Assembly (NCBI GenBank): GCA_945876185.1
Contig: CAMCMZ010000018.1
Coordinates: 1-51,784 of the forward strand
Reading direction: 5' to 3'
Source of the DNA: Candidatus Kuenenia stuttgartensis
GTDB lineage: Bacteria; Planctomycetota; UBA11346
DNA: 51,784 nt
The notes below the pieces were generated by a model, which saw only the letters and a list, made by a program, of their open reading frames with translations, was not told the DNA's origin and searched no databases. Shown piece by piece: positions 9,160 through 17,689 of the stretch (position 1 is its first letter; every line of letters starts with the position of its first letter). The translations under genes and the position numbers were made by a program.

Positions 9160-9207
9160 TCGTTCCCTCTCGCGCTCCACCCGTCTCCACCAACCCGAAA
9201 GGCCCGC

Positions 9208-10377
9208 ATGGCCCGTTCCCTGTTCACCTCCGAATCCGTCTCGATGGGCCATCCCGACAAGGTGGCTGATCAGATCAGCGACGCCATCCTTGATGCCTTC
9301 CTGGTCCAGGATCCGCGTTCGCGCGTGGCCTGTGAAACGCTGGTCACCACCGGACAGGTGGTGGTCGCCGGTGAGGTCACCTCGAAGGGCGTGATCGACG
9401 TGCAGGACGTGGTGCGCAAGACCATCCGCGAGATCGGCTACACCGAGACCGGCATCGGCTTCGATGCCGACGCCTGCGGCATCATGGTCGCCCTGCACAA
9501 GCAGTCGCCCGACATCGCCCAAGGCGTCGATGAAGGCAAGGGCCTGCACAAGGAACAAGGCGCCGGCGACCAGGGCCTGATGTTCGGCTACGCTTGCGAC
9601 GAGACACCAGAACTCATGCCGCTGCCGATCTTCCTCGCCCACCGCCTGATGGAAGAACAGGCCCGCCTGCGCCAGTCCGGCAAGATCCCCTACCTGCGCC
9701 CCGACGCAAAAAGCCAGGTCACGATCGAATATGACGGCGACAAGCCGGTGCGCGTCCACACCGTGGTGATCTCGACCCAGCACAGCCCGCAGGTGAAATA
9801 CGAAACCATCCGCAAGGACATGATCGCGATGGGCACGGCGGCGATCGCCAAGGCGACCAAGGTCAAGATCGACAAGGACACCATCTGGCACATCAACCCG
9901 ACCGGCCGCTTTGAAGTCGGCGGCCCGCACGGCGACAGCGGGCTGACCGGGCGCAAGATCATCGTCGACACCTACGGCGGCATGGGCCGCCACGGCGGCG
10001 GCGCGTTCTCGGGCAAGGATCCCAGCAAGGTCGACCGCAGTGCCGCCTACGCCGCCCGCCACGTCGCCAAGAACGTGGTCGCCGCCGGCCTCGCGAAGCG
10101 TTGCGAAGTCCAGGTCGCCTATGCCATCGGCGTGGCCAAGCCGGTGTCGGTGAAGATCGACACCTTCGGCACCGGCACGGTGTCCGACGAGGTCCTCGCC
10201 GCCGCCGTCGACAAGGTCTTCGACCTGCGCCCGAAGGCGATCATCGACCGCTTGGATCTGCTCAAGCCGATCTACCGCCACACCGCCTACCACGGCCACT
10301 TCGGCCGCAAGCAGTTCACCTGGGAGCAGACCGACCACGCCGCTGCGCTCAAGACCGCGCTCGGCCTCAAGGTCTGA
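9208..10377 (+). CDS. metK: S-adenosylmethionine synthetase
   Basis: 389 residues, the usual length. It makes SAM from methionine and ATP in the cytoplasm. The family signatures are intact: [23 protein letters not shown] at the N-terminus with the catalytic His in GHPDK, the central [12 protein letters not shown], and the glycine-rich [19 protein letters not shown]. The C-terminal domain is complete. The ATG has a GAAAGG ribosome binding site about 6 bases upstream. It is probably monocistronic or co-transcribed with the small gene 40 bases downstream. A structured leader may control it. Confidence 0.98.
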   Translation: MARSLFTSESVSMGHPDKVADQISDAILDAFLVQDPRSRVACETLVTTGQVVVAGEVTSKGVIDVQDVVRKTIREIGYTETGIGFDADACGIMVALHKQSPDIAQGVDEGKGLHKEQGAGDQGLMFGYACDETPELMPLPIFLAHRLMEEQARLRQSGKIPYLRPDAKSQVTIEYDGDKPVRVHTVVISTQHSPQVKYETIRKDMIAMGTAAIAKATKVKIDKDTIWHINPTGRFEVGGPHGDSGLTGRKIIVDTYGGMGRHGGGAFSGKDPSKVDRSAAYAARHVAKNVVAAGLAKRCEVQVAYAIGVAKPVSVKIDTFGTGTVSDEVLAAAVDKVFDLRPKAIIDRLDLLKPIYRHTAYHGHFGRKQFTWEQTDHAAALKTALGLKV

Positions 10378-10417
10378 ACGCCTCTGGCGTCCAGGCCATT
10401 GCCCCCAGCATCCGGCC

Positions 10418-10705
10418 ATGACCGCCCGCCGTGCGCTCGTCGCCATGGAATTCCTCAGTCCCGATGGGACCCGCCTGATCCTCGATGACGACGGCTGGCG
10501 GCTGGTCAATCCCCGCCAGCTCGGCCCCAAGCAGCTGGACAAGGCCAGGAAACTCCTGGAAAAATGCGCTGAGCCGCCGGCAGCGCCCGAACTTCCGCCG
10601 GGTGCCGAGCCTCCTGATCCGCCGACCATGGAGGAATCCGGAGAGGCCGCTGCCGCCCGATTGCAGCTGCGCGTCACCCAGCGCCGCTGGCGTCAGCATC
10701 ATTGA
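10418..10705 (+). CDS. Small hypothetical protein downstream of metK
   Basis: 95 residues, or 86 if the in-frame ATG at 10445 is used. The N-terminal half (MEFLSPDGTRLILDDDGW) looks like two short beta strands, then a Lys-rich helix (KQLDKARKLLEK), a Pro/Glu-rich linker and a basic tail. There is no signal peptide or membrane segment. It follows metK by 40 bases on the same strand. Not recognised; moderately likely to be real because the composition is protein-like and no better reading exists. Confidence 0.4.
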   Translation: MTARRALVAMEFLSPDGTRLILDDDGWRLVNPRQLGPKQLDKARKLLEKCAEPPAAPELPPGAEPPDPPTMEESGEAAAARLQLRVTQRRWRQHH

Positions 10706-10721
10706 CGACCCGGGCCTGGCG

Positions 10722-10751
10722 CGGCAACGCGACCGCCGGCAACGCGACCGC
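10722..10751 (+). repeat. Perfect 15-base tandem duplication
   Basis: Unit cggcaacgcgaccgc occurs at 10722-10736 and again at 10737-10751. The last base belongs to the maf stop codon. It lies between two convergent genes and looks like a recent slippage product. Confidence 0.85.
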
Positions 10752-11359
10752 TAAGGCAGGTCGAATCCCAAGGTGGCGAGCACGTCCGCAAGCGCGATCA
10801 GCGGCAGTCCGGTGATCGCGGTCTGATCCGCAGAGTCGATGCGGCTGAACAGCGCGATGCCTCGGCGTTCGAGTTTGTAGGCCCCGGCGCAATCGATGGG
10901 GTTGTCGGCGGCGATGTAACGCGCGATCGCCGCTGCGCAGAGCCGGCGCATGGTGAGAGCGGTGACATCGCAGAACGGATGCTCGCGCCCGGCGGCGACC
11001 ACGCATACGGCCGTGACCAGCCGATGCGTTCGCCCGGCCATGCGGGCGAGCGTCGCGGCAGCGCGCTCGGGATCCCCGGGCTTGCCAAGGATGTCGCTGT
11101 CCAGGCAGGCGAGCTGGTCGGCCCCGATCACCACCGCGTGCGGTGCGCCAGCGGCGACGCTCAGCGCCTTGGCACGGGCGAGGAACTGAGCCAGCGCGCG
11201 TGGCCGGTCGGCCAGATCGACGTTGCTTGCTAGGAATTCGCGCTTGAGCGCCTCTTCGTCGCAGGTCGGCGCCGCCTGGCGGAACGGCACCCCGAGGCGG
11301 GCGAGCTGTTCGGCGCGGTAGCGGGAGGTGCTGGCGAGGATGAGGTCGGGTGCATTCAT
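10751..11359 (-). CDS. maf: Maf-family nucleotide pyrophosphatase
   Basis: 202 residues starting at the ATG at 11359, where the Maf signature begins almost at once (LILASTSRYR). Maf proteins hydrolyse non-canonical nucleoside triphosphates to monophosphates in the cytoplasm. Visible motifs are the S-T-S-R-Y-R phosphate-binding start, CDEEALK, and IGADQLACLDSDILGKPGD with the catalytic Asp. A Gln after GAD (rather than Thr) resembles the YceF branch, which acts on 7-methyl-GTP; the exact substrate is inference. A longer upstream reading is unlikely because the added residues are low-complexity. It is divergent from folE2 across about 208 bases. Confidence 0.9.
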   Translation of the reverse strand: MNAPDLILASTSRYRAEQLARLGVPFRQAAPTCDEEALKREFLASNVDLADRPRALAQFLARAKALSVAAGAPHAVVIGADQLACLDSDILGKPGDPERAAATLARMAGRTHRLVTAVCVVAAGREHPFCDVTALTMRRLCAAAIARYIAADNPIDCAGAYKLERRGIALFSRIDSADQTAITGLPLIALADVLATLGFDLP

Positions 11360-11567
11360 GGCGCGGCAGCATCGGATCCGCCAGCGTCGCGGAAGGGCCT
11401 TGGCCCAGGGCCTGGCCGCAGCGAAGCCGACATCCCCACCGACATGTCCCCTGTTCAACCATGCCGGTTTGGAGGCCATTGCCGGGGCGGAAATCGTTCA
11501 AATCGACAGCATGCTGACCTCCTTGTCCCCGACCGGGTTCACGACACCCTGCACCCCAGGATCACCC

Positions 11568-12524
11568 ATGTCCGCGCTCACCGGCCCCGATCCGCATCTC
11601 GTTCCGCGCGCGATGCCCGACATCGCCCACGACCAGGGCCCCACCGGCGGGACCCTGGACAAGGTGGGCATGACCGGCATCGAGGTGCCGGTGCGGCTGC
11701 GCGACGATGCCGGCAATGTGATGCTGACCCCGGCGAAGGCCTCGGCCTTCGTCAGCCTCGCGGCGCCAAACGCCCGGGGCATTCACATGTCGCGGTTGTT
11801 TCTCAGCCTCCAGGCCATCCTGGGCGAGGAAGAGCTCAGCCTGCCGACCCTGCGCCAGCTGCTGCACGCCTTCATCGGCTCGCACCAGGCGATCTCCGAC
11901 GCGGCCCACGTCCGTCTGGACTTCGAACTGCTGGTGCGTCGACCGGCGCTCAAATCGAAGAACCACTCCTGGCGCACGTATCCGGTGTGGGTGGTCGGCG
12001 ACCTGATCGCCGGGCGCTTCAGTTATGCGCTCGGGGTGAAGGTGGCGTATTCGAGCACCTGCCCATGCTCGGCCGCACTCGCGCGCCAGCTCATCCAGGA
12101 CAAGTTCCGCGCCGATTTCGCCGAGGTGCCGCAAGTCAGTGTGGACGAGGTCTTCGCGTGGCTGGGGCTGGAATCGTCAATCCTGGCCACGCCGCACAGC
12201 CAGCGGAGCTACGCCACGGTCGAGGCCCGCATCGCCGACCCCGCGGATGCGCCGAGCTTCGTCGAGGTCATCGATCTCATCGAAGGCTCGTTGCACACCG
12301 CAGTCCAGGCCGCGGTGAAGCGCGAGGACGAGCAGGAGTTCGCGCGCCTGAACGGCATGAACCTGATGTTCTGCGAGGACGCCGGCCGCCGCCTGAAGCT
12401 CGCCTTCGAGCGCGACGCGCGCATCTGCGATTTCCGCATCCAGGCCGACCACGTTGAGAGCCTGCATCCCCACAACGCGACCTGCGTGGTGGTGAAGGGC
12501 GTGCCAGGCGGCCTCACCGCATAG
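11568..12524 (+). CDS. folE2: GTP cyclohydrolase FolE2 (type IB)
   Basis: 318 residues from the ATG at 11568, preceded by AGGA. FolE2 converts GTP to dihydroneopterin triphosphate, the entry to folate and to queuosine. Recognisable parts are DKVGMTGIEVPV near the N-terminus, ISDAAHVRLDFELLVRRPALKS, the STCPCSA Cys motif, and the C-terminal NGMNLMFCEDAGRRLK and VESLHPHNA segments. Unlike FolE (type IA), this family does not depend strictly on zinc and is often made in zinc shortage, but I see no AT-rich Zur-like palindrome upstream. It starts divergently from maf. Confidence 0.92.
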   Translation: MSALTGPDPHLVPRAMPDIAHDQGPTGGTLDKVGMTGIEVPVRLRDDAGNVMLTPAKASAFVSLAAPNARGIHMSRLFLSLQAILGEEELSLPTLRQLLHAFIGSHQAISDAAHVRLDFELLVRRPALKSKNHSWRTYPVWVVGDLIAGRFSYALGVKVAYSSTCPCSAALARQLIQDKFRADFAEVPQVSVDEVFAWLGLESSILATPHSQRSYATVEARIADPADAPSFVEVIDLIEGSLHTAVQAAVKREDEQEFARLNGMNLMFCEDAGRRLKLAFERDARICDFRIQADHVESLHPHNATCVVVKGVPGGLTA

Positions 12525-12593
12525 CCGTCCCGCGCGCCGGCCCGGTTGCTCGGCGCTGTACCCTCGTGCACCGGCCACGTTAGCTTCCCGGCC

Positions 12594-13196
12594 ATGGCCG
12601 AAACCAGACCCGTCATCGCCGCCGGCGTGATCCTGCGCCGGCGTATCTCGGCTGGCGACCGTTGGTTGCTCCTGCGCGCGACCAAACACGGCGAGTGGGG
12701 TTTCCCCAAGGGGCATCAGGATCCCGGCGAAAGCATGTTCCAGACCGCGCTGCGCGAATGCGCCGAGGAATCCGGCATCGCCCTGGTCGAACTGGAGGGC
12801 GATCCGTACGAGCTGGTCTATCCGCTGCCGGATGGCCGGACCAAGCGGGTGGTGCTCTTCCCGGCGTTCACCCGCAGCGCGGCGGTGACGCTCAGCGACG
12901 AGCACGACCTGTCCGTATGGGCGGATGCGACCCAGGTCCTCCGCCGGCTGCCGCATGTCGGTGTGCAATCCCTGTTCACCGCCTACCGCGCCGACCTCAA
13001 GCAGCGTCAGCGCCGCACGGCCCCACCGGCGAAGCCTGATCCCGCAGCAAAGCCTGATCCAGCAGCAAAGCCTGATCCAGCAGCAAAGCCTGATCCAGCA
13101 ACGCAGCCTGATCCAGCAACGAAGTCCGCAGCCACGTCGACCACAGCACCGCATTTACGCAGGCCTGCGCCGAAAACCGTCGATAAAACCCCGTGA
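12594..13196 (+). CDS. NUDIX hydrolase, Ap4A-type, with KPDPAA repeat tail
   Basis: 200 residues from the ATG at 12594. The NUDIX box is complete at residues 40-62: Gly, then GES, RE and EES-G-I in the standard spacing, so the magnesium-binding Glu residues are present. The preceding WGFPKGH and the compact domain (about 140 residues) resemble bis(5'-nucleosyl)-tetraphosphatase enzymes; the substrate is inference. After the domain, the last 55 residues are a disordered Pro/Ala/Lys tail with five six-residue repeats, ending with basic residues. Seven bases separate it from the next gene, so the two are probably one operon. Confidence 0.85.
   Translation: MAETRPVIAAGVILRRRISAGDRWLLLRATKHGEWGFPKGHQDPGESMFQTALRECAEESGIALVELEGDPYELVYPLPDGRTKRVVLFPAFTRSAAVTLSDEHDLSVWADATQVLRRLPHVGVQSLFTAYRADLKQRQRRTAPPAKPDPAAKPDPAAKPDPAAKPDPATQPDPATKSAATSTTAPHLRRPAPKTVDKTP
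13032..13121 (+). repeat. 18-base tandem repeat coding KPDPAA, five copies
   Basis: Five consecutive 18-base units based on aagcctgatccagcagca begin at 13032, 13050, 13068, 13086 and 13104. The unit length is a multiple of three, so copy-number change keeps the NUDIX frame. Near identity of the units points to recent expansion. Confidence 0.9.
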
Positions 13197-13203
13197 TTTC
13201 CCC

Positions 13204-14067
13204 ATGATGACCGTTCTGTTCTTCGAGCCCCAGGACCAGCCGCCGACTCCACCCGAGGATCTCGCCGCAGCGCTTTGCCGACTCGGGGTCGTCCTGGCCG
13301 GGGCCGATGCCGCTGCCTACCGGCCGGGCACCTGGACTGACTCGGCCACCGGTTCGCGGCTGATCTGCGATCTCGGAGAACCGCCGCTTGAATCCGATAC
13401 CGAGCACCCACCGCGCGCCTATGCCGGCTGGCGCACGGTTCTCCTCGCCATCCACATCCCGTTCTGCGGCCCCCACTGGCAGGCGGTCGAGGCGCTCTGC
13501 CTGGTCGAACGACTGCTTGCCGAGGTGCCCGGACTTGCGCATCTCGATTGCGAGGACACCGCGCGCGACGGCGAGGCCGACCCGGGCCCGTACCCCTGGA
13601 GCCGACCACGCCTGATCGCGAGCTGGCAGCGCCAGCACGAGGCCTGGATCGCCGGCCGGCCGCGCATGCCGCGCATGCACCGCGGATCGAGCCTGCGCCT
13701 GTGGCGCTACCGCCGTGAGCGCGCCGCCGGGCTGGCGGCCCGACCCGAGGTGGTCTGGCCAGAGGCCCTGGTCCTGGCCCGGCGCACCAGCGCAGGACTG
13801 GCCGAGCCGGCCGGGGCTGCGGTCTGGCAGGATGCCACCCGCCCGTTTGTGTTGCCGCCGGTCGAGTTGGTGGTGGTGGTGCGTCCGGATGGAGCCGGCG
13901 TGGTGACGGCCCGAGCGCTTCTGGAGGAGTGTGCCGGTGAGGAACTGGCGCAGGGTCTCGCGCGGTTGATCCTCCCCGATGCGGCGACCAGGCGTTTCCA
14001 CGCTGAGACGGCCTTGCTGGCGCAGACGGGATTCGCCGCCCTGAGTGACGAGGAATGGGTCGATTGA
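13204..14067 (+). CDS. Hypothetical cytoplasmic protein
   Basis: 287 residues from the ATG at 13204 (a second ATG follows directly). No signal peptide or membrane helix. The sequence is acidic at both ends, with an Arg- and Trp-rich middle. Segments such as ELVVVVRPDGAGVVTARALL and HIPFCGPHWQAVEALCLVERLL suggest an alpha/beta fold. I do not recognise the family. It lies seven bases after the NUDIX gene and 94 bases before the zinc-ribbon membrane protein, on the same strand. Confidence 0.65.
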   Translation: MMTVLFFEPQDQPPTPPEDLAAALCRLGVVLAGADAAAYRPGTWTDSATGSRLICDLGEPPLESDTEHPPRAYAGWRTVLLAIHIPFCGPHWQAVEALCLVERLLAEVPGLAHLDCEDTARDGEADPGPYPWSRPRLIASWQRQHEAWIAGRPRMPRMHRGSSLRLWRYRRERAAGLAARPEVVWPEALVLARRTSAGLAEPAGAAVWQDATRPFVLPPVELVVVVRPDGAGVVTARALLEECAGEELAQGLARLILPDAATRRFHAETALLAQTGFAALSDEEWVD

Positions 14068-14161
14068 GAGGCGCAGAACGGCCCAGGCGTCTGCCCCACC
14101 GGTTCTGCTGCGACCTCCGTCAGCATTGCGTTAGCTGCATTTGCGGTCCAACCTTGAGCAC

Positions 14162-15475
14162 ATGAGCGGCACGTTCCCCTGCCCGCACTGTGGCGCGACC
14201 TATCCGCGCAGCCCCAAGCTGGTCGGCCGCCTGGTGCGCTGCACCGGCTGCAAGCAGGTGTTCGTCCTGGGTGAGGACGGAATCGCCCGGCCAGACGCGC
14301 CGGCGCCCGGGCCCGTTGCGCCGGCCCGGCTCACGCCGCCCGCTTCCGATCCGTCCTCCGCCCTGCAATCCCCTCAAAGTGTCCCGCCAGTGAAGGCTGT
14401 GGCAGAGACCGCATCTTCGGCTCCGCCACGGCCGGATGCCGACAACGCCGCCCGGACCGGCACCACCCGACGCACGGTGTCGCAGCGTCTGGCCAAGGTG
14501 AAGACCGAGAAGTTCGAGCAGCAGCGGCGCGAGATGGCGACCTCGCTCAACAGCGTCATCGCCACCGCCATCGAGCAGCACGATTCCCGGGCCGAGGCCG
14601 AGCAGGCGAAAAAGAAAAAGGCAGAGGGCCAGGTCGGCGAGATCGGTCCGGCGATCCTCACCGGTGAAGGCGAACGCGAGGCCCGCGAACGTCGGGGCTG
14701 GGCCGTCGGTTGCGCCGTGGCGCTGGTGGCGCTCGCCCTGGTGCTCTGGCTGATCCTGCGCCATTCGCCTGAGCAGCGCGCCCTTGACGCCTTCTGTGCG
14801 GGCGTCGACCAGGCGGACAACCGCTATGGCCGGCGCGCCCCGGCGATCATGGCCAGATCGGTGGTGCAGCACGACGAATCCAACCGTGTCGTGTCCGCGC
14901 CGTTCATTTCCCTGCCGCAGGTCAGATTCCAGAAACCCAGGCAGATCCCCTTCGTGAAGATCCGGCCCTTCCTGGCCGAATACGCTGCCCTGGTCCGGCT
15001 CGACCAGCCGGCGGGCTGGGTCAAGGCCGACCGGCGCGACGAAATCGTCAAGTTCTGGGCCGCCTTCCCGAACCAGAACCTGCTTGAGGACATGTGCCGC
15101 AAGAACGGCATCGTCCTCCAGACCACGCAGCAGATCCGCGCCAGTCTGACTGCGGGTGGGCTGGACGAGGATTCCTCCGATCTGGTGTGGTTCCTGCTCA
15201 CGGCCCGCGCCCGCGCCAACACCGGCACGGCGCACCCCAATCCGATCGCGGCGCGGCTCCTCGCGGACGCGCTGCAAGCAGAGGAAGGCAAGCCGAGCCT
15301 GGTCGCCATCGAATGGCTCGTCTTCAGCGGCCGCAAGGGCAGCCTGCTCTTCGATCCGGGAGCCAAATACCAAGTGGTGAACCGGGATTTCCGCGGCCGC
15401 CTGATCCGCCTGGTCGAGAAGTCCGGCCGCGGTTCCTGGGCGGTACTGGACCTCCTGCCCGAAACCGTGCGTTGA
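14162..15475 (+). CDS. Membrane protein with N-terminal zinc ribbon
   Basis: 437 residues. It opens with a CxxC-x18-CxxC zinc ribbon (CPHCG and CTGC, residues 6-31) of the short finger type found at the start of many planctomycete membrane proteins. A Pro/Ala-rich linker follows, then a charged helix likely to be coiled coil (about 105-165). A single membrane helix lies near 182-202 (GCAVALVALALVLWLIL), with a 235-residue domain beyond it. Topology is probably ribbon inside, large domain outside. The first ATG of the frame (14141) would add seven residues; the ATG at 14162 places the ribbon correctly. The neighbouring kinases carry related ribbons, so a shared signalling role is plausible. 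Not recognised further. Confidence 0.7.
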   Translation: MSGTFPCPHCGATYPRSPKLVGRLVRCTGCKQVFVLGEDGIARPDAPAPGPVAPARLTPPASDPSSALQSPQSVPPVKAVAETASSAPPRPDADNAARTGTTRRTVSQRLAKVKTEKFEQQRREMATSLNSVIATAIEQHDSRAEAEQAKKKKAEGQVGEIGPAILTGEGEREARERRGWAVGCAVALVALALVLWLILRHSPEQRALDAFCAGVDQADNRYGRRAPAIMARSVVQHDESNRVVSAPFISLPQVRFQKPRQIPFVKIRPFLAEYAALVRLDQPAGWVKADRRDEIVKFWAAFPNQNLLEDMCRKNGIVLQTTQQIRASLTAGGLDEDSSDLVWFLLTARARANTGTAHPNPIAARLLADALQAEEGKPSLVAIEWLVFSGRKGSLLFDPGAKYQVVNRDFRGRLIRLVEKSGRGSWAVLDLLPETVR

Positions 15476-15628
15476 ACCGGAACCCGCCGGAACCGGCTAC
15501 CACGGGGCTCGTCAGAGCGGATCCCGGTTGGTCGACGCATCCGCCGCAATCGCCGCAGCCCGGTCGAACTCCTTCCGCGTGCTTGTGTTAGCTCCTGGCC
15601 GGATTTACCTTTAGAAGGTCAACCGCGC

Positions 15629-17689
15629 ATGACAGGCACCACCGACCAGCCGTCCGATCAGCATTTGCCGAGCCTGCCCCACGTCGGCGGGCTCGACGAG
15701 TTCACGTCGTTGCGCCCTGAAGCAGCCGACGTGAAGGCTGAATTCATCACCGACAGCAGCACCGACAGCAGCGCCGGCCGACCGGCCCTGGCCCCGGCCG
15801 TCCTGCCCGAGGCGGACCCGGGACAGCCGCCAGCGACCTCGGCCATGGATGAACCGCAGGTGGTCGAGGGCCGTGACTCGTACCTGGGCCGGCAGTTCGG
15901 CGGCTATGTGCTTGAAAAGAAGATCGGCCAAGGCGGCATGGGCCTGGTCTACATGGGCCGGCAGGTCAGCCTCGACCGGGTGGTGGCGATCAAGATCCTC
16001 AACAAGGCCCTCAACGACAACATCGAATTCATCAAGCGCTTCGAGCGTGAGGCGAAGTCGATCGCCAAGATCAGCCACGCCAACATCGTCGCGGTGTACG
16101 ATTTCGGGGTTTGCGACGACTCGCGCTACATGGTGTGCGAGTACATTGAGGGGCAGTCGCTGGCCAGAATGATCTCGGACCAACTGCTGGTGCCGCTCAA
16201 CCGGCTCGCGCCGCTGATGGAGCAGTGCCTGAGCGCGCTGTTCCACGTCGGCCAGCAGGGCGTGGTGCACCGCGACATCAAGCCGGACAACATCCTGATC
16301 ACCAAGGACGGCCACGCCAAGGTCGCCGACTTCGGCCTGGCGAAGGACGTCAGCGGCAACGGCGATGCGACCGACCTGACCCAGGCCGGACTGGCGATGG
16401 GCACGCCGGCCTACATGAGCCCGGAACAGTGCATGGGCCGTAAGATCGACGGGCGCAGCGACATCTATTCGCTCGGCGTCACGGCGTACTATGCGCTCAC
16501 TGGTGAAAAACCGTTCACCGGCCAGTCCTCCTTCGAGATCATGACCAAGCAGCGCGAATACACGCCCGCGCCGCCCAGCAAGCTGATCCCGAGCATCCCC
16601 AAGGAATGCTCCGACCTGATCATGCGCATGCTCGCGAAAAGCCCAGGCGATCGCTTCACCGACGCGCTGGCCTGCCGCGAGGCCTGGCTGGCGATCATCG
16701 AGCACCTGAATCGGCCGTCTGCCGCAACCTCCGGGGATCGCCTCGATCCGCATCCTGCCGCTCCGCCCCGGATCGAGCCGGCCGCCAGCGGCACGCGGCC
16801 ACCGCCGCTCGAACTGCCCCAGCTGCCGGTGCCGCCGGCGCACCCGCCCGAAACCCCACCGCCACCAACCAACGAACGCCGCCCGGTCGGCGTCGGGGCC
16901 GGAACCCCTGGCCTCGGCGGTCCGGGCGGTGCGGCCGCCAGCCAGCGGCGGCCTGCTGTCGACCGCAGTATTAGCGACCTCGCCGCCGGCGGGGTGCGGG
17001 CTTCCGGTTCCGGCACGGAATTGCAGCCGCCGGGCGATTCCGGCCGCCAAGGTTCGGAACGCCAGTCGCGCCAGGCCACTGATCGCAGGCCGCGTTCCTC
17101 TGGCAGCGCCGAACTGATGGCCTGCCCGCGTTGCGCCGCAGCGAACCGCTTCGAATACACGGTGTGCGAGAAGTGCGGCTGTCCCCTCCACGGCGAAGAG
17201 GCGCAGGCCGCCCTGCGCACCCAGGAGGCCGAAGCCCAACGCCAGCTTGAACTCGGCAATTTCCAGGAGTCCGCCGCGATCTACGCCCGGCTCGCCGACC
17301 GCGTGCACGATCGCCGCCAGCGTTCGATCCTGCGTTCCAAGGAGCGGGAGGTGCGCAAGCTGGCCTACGAGCATCAGTTGACCCAGCTCAAGATCCGGGC
17401 CAAGCAGAGCGAGCAGCGCGGCGATCTGCGCGGGGCCATCACCATCCTCGAGAACCGCGAGCCGCTGGCCGATCCCAGCGCGACCACGATCGGCATGGAC
17501 GCCTCGCTGGTCGAGGAGATCGGACGCCTGCGTTCAGCGCTCATCCGGCGTCGGCGCATTCGGCTGGTCGTGATTGTCGTCGCGGCGATCGTCCTGGCGG
17601 TAGCCACGTGGTGGGTGGTTAGCCGCAAATCGTCCCAGCCGACCGCGGCCGGCACGGTGGTGGCACCACCTGGAGGCCAAGCCCCGTGA
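15629..17689 (+). CDS. Hanks-type Ser/Thr protein kinase with zinc ribbon and C-terminal membrane helix
   Basis: 686 residues. A disordered N-terminus of about 90 residues precedes a complete kinase domain (about 93-365): glycine loop GQGGMG, VAIK Lys near 121, HRDIKPDN with catalytic Asp near 216, DFGLAK near 234, GTPAYMSPEQ activation segment and DIYSLGV. All catalytic residues are present. A Pro-rich linker follows, then a CxxC...CxxC ribbon (CPRC and CEKCG, about 499-515), a helical coiled-coil-like region, and a membrane helix near 645-667 with only a short tail outside. AGAAGG precedes the ATG. Its TGA overlaps the GTG of the second kinase, so the two are translationally coupled. Substrates are unknown. 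Confidence 0.92.
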   Translation: MTGTTDQPSDQHLPSLPHVGGLDEFTSLRPEAADVKAEFITDSSTDSSAGRPALAPAVLPEADPGQPPATSAMDEPQVVEGRDSYLGRQFGGYVLEKKIGQGGMGLVYMGRQVSLDRVVAIKILNKALNDNIEFIKRFEREAKSIAKISHANIVAVYDFGVCDDSRYMVCEYIEGQSLARMISDQLLVPLNRLAPLMEQCLSALFHVGQQGVVHRDIKPDNILITKDGHAKVADFGLAKDVSGNGDATDLTQAGLAMGTPAYMSPEQCMGRKIDGRSDIYSLGVTAYYALTGEKPFTGQSSFEIMTKQREYTPAPPSKLIPSIPKECSDLIMRMLAKSPGDRFTDALACREAWLAIIEHLNRPSAATSGDRLDPHPAAPPRIEPAASGTRPPPLELPQLPVPPAHPPETPPPPTNERRPVGVGAGTPGLGGPGGAAASQRRPAVDRSISDLAAGGVRASGSGTELQPPGDSGRQGSERQSRQATDRRPRSSGSAELMACPRCAAANRFEYTVCEKCGCPLHGEEAQAALRTQEAEAQRQLELGNFQESAAIYARLADRVHDRRQRSILRSKEREVRKLAYEHQLTQLKIRAKQSEQRGDLRGAITILENREPLADPSATTIGMDASLVEEIGRLRSALIRRRRIRLVVIVVAAIVLAVATWWVVSRKSSQPTAAGTVVAPPGGQAP

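Larger units (their letters stand above)
8418..9207. other. Divergent intergenic region between sbp and metK
   Basis: About 790 bases without a convincing gene. Bases 8570-8770 form an AT-rich island containing a TTGACA (8573-8578), a TATAAT-like string (8735-8740) and a small palindrome aggcacatgcct (8651-8662). These could be promoter elements, but I cannot pair a good -35 and -10. Further right are a short tandem repeat and the metK leader. Open frames across here are short, of odd composition and cross the repeat, so I do not call them. Confidence 0.6.

Noticed and set aside
8974..10677. 567-codon minus-strand frame across metK
   Set aside because: It is the antisense shadow of metK; composition is typical of a mirrored GC-rich gene and no family is recognisable.
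10756..10775. T-loop-like string ggtcgaatccc suggesting a tRNA end
   Set aside because: It codes the C-terminus of Maf on the minus strand, and no acceptor, D or anticodon arm can be found around it.
11360..11567. Zur-type operator between maf and folE2
   Set aside because: FolE2 is often zinc-regulated, but the gap is GC-rich and holds no AT-rich palindrome.
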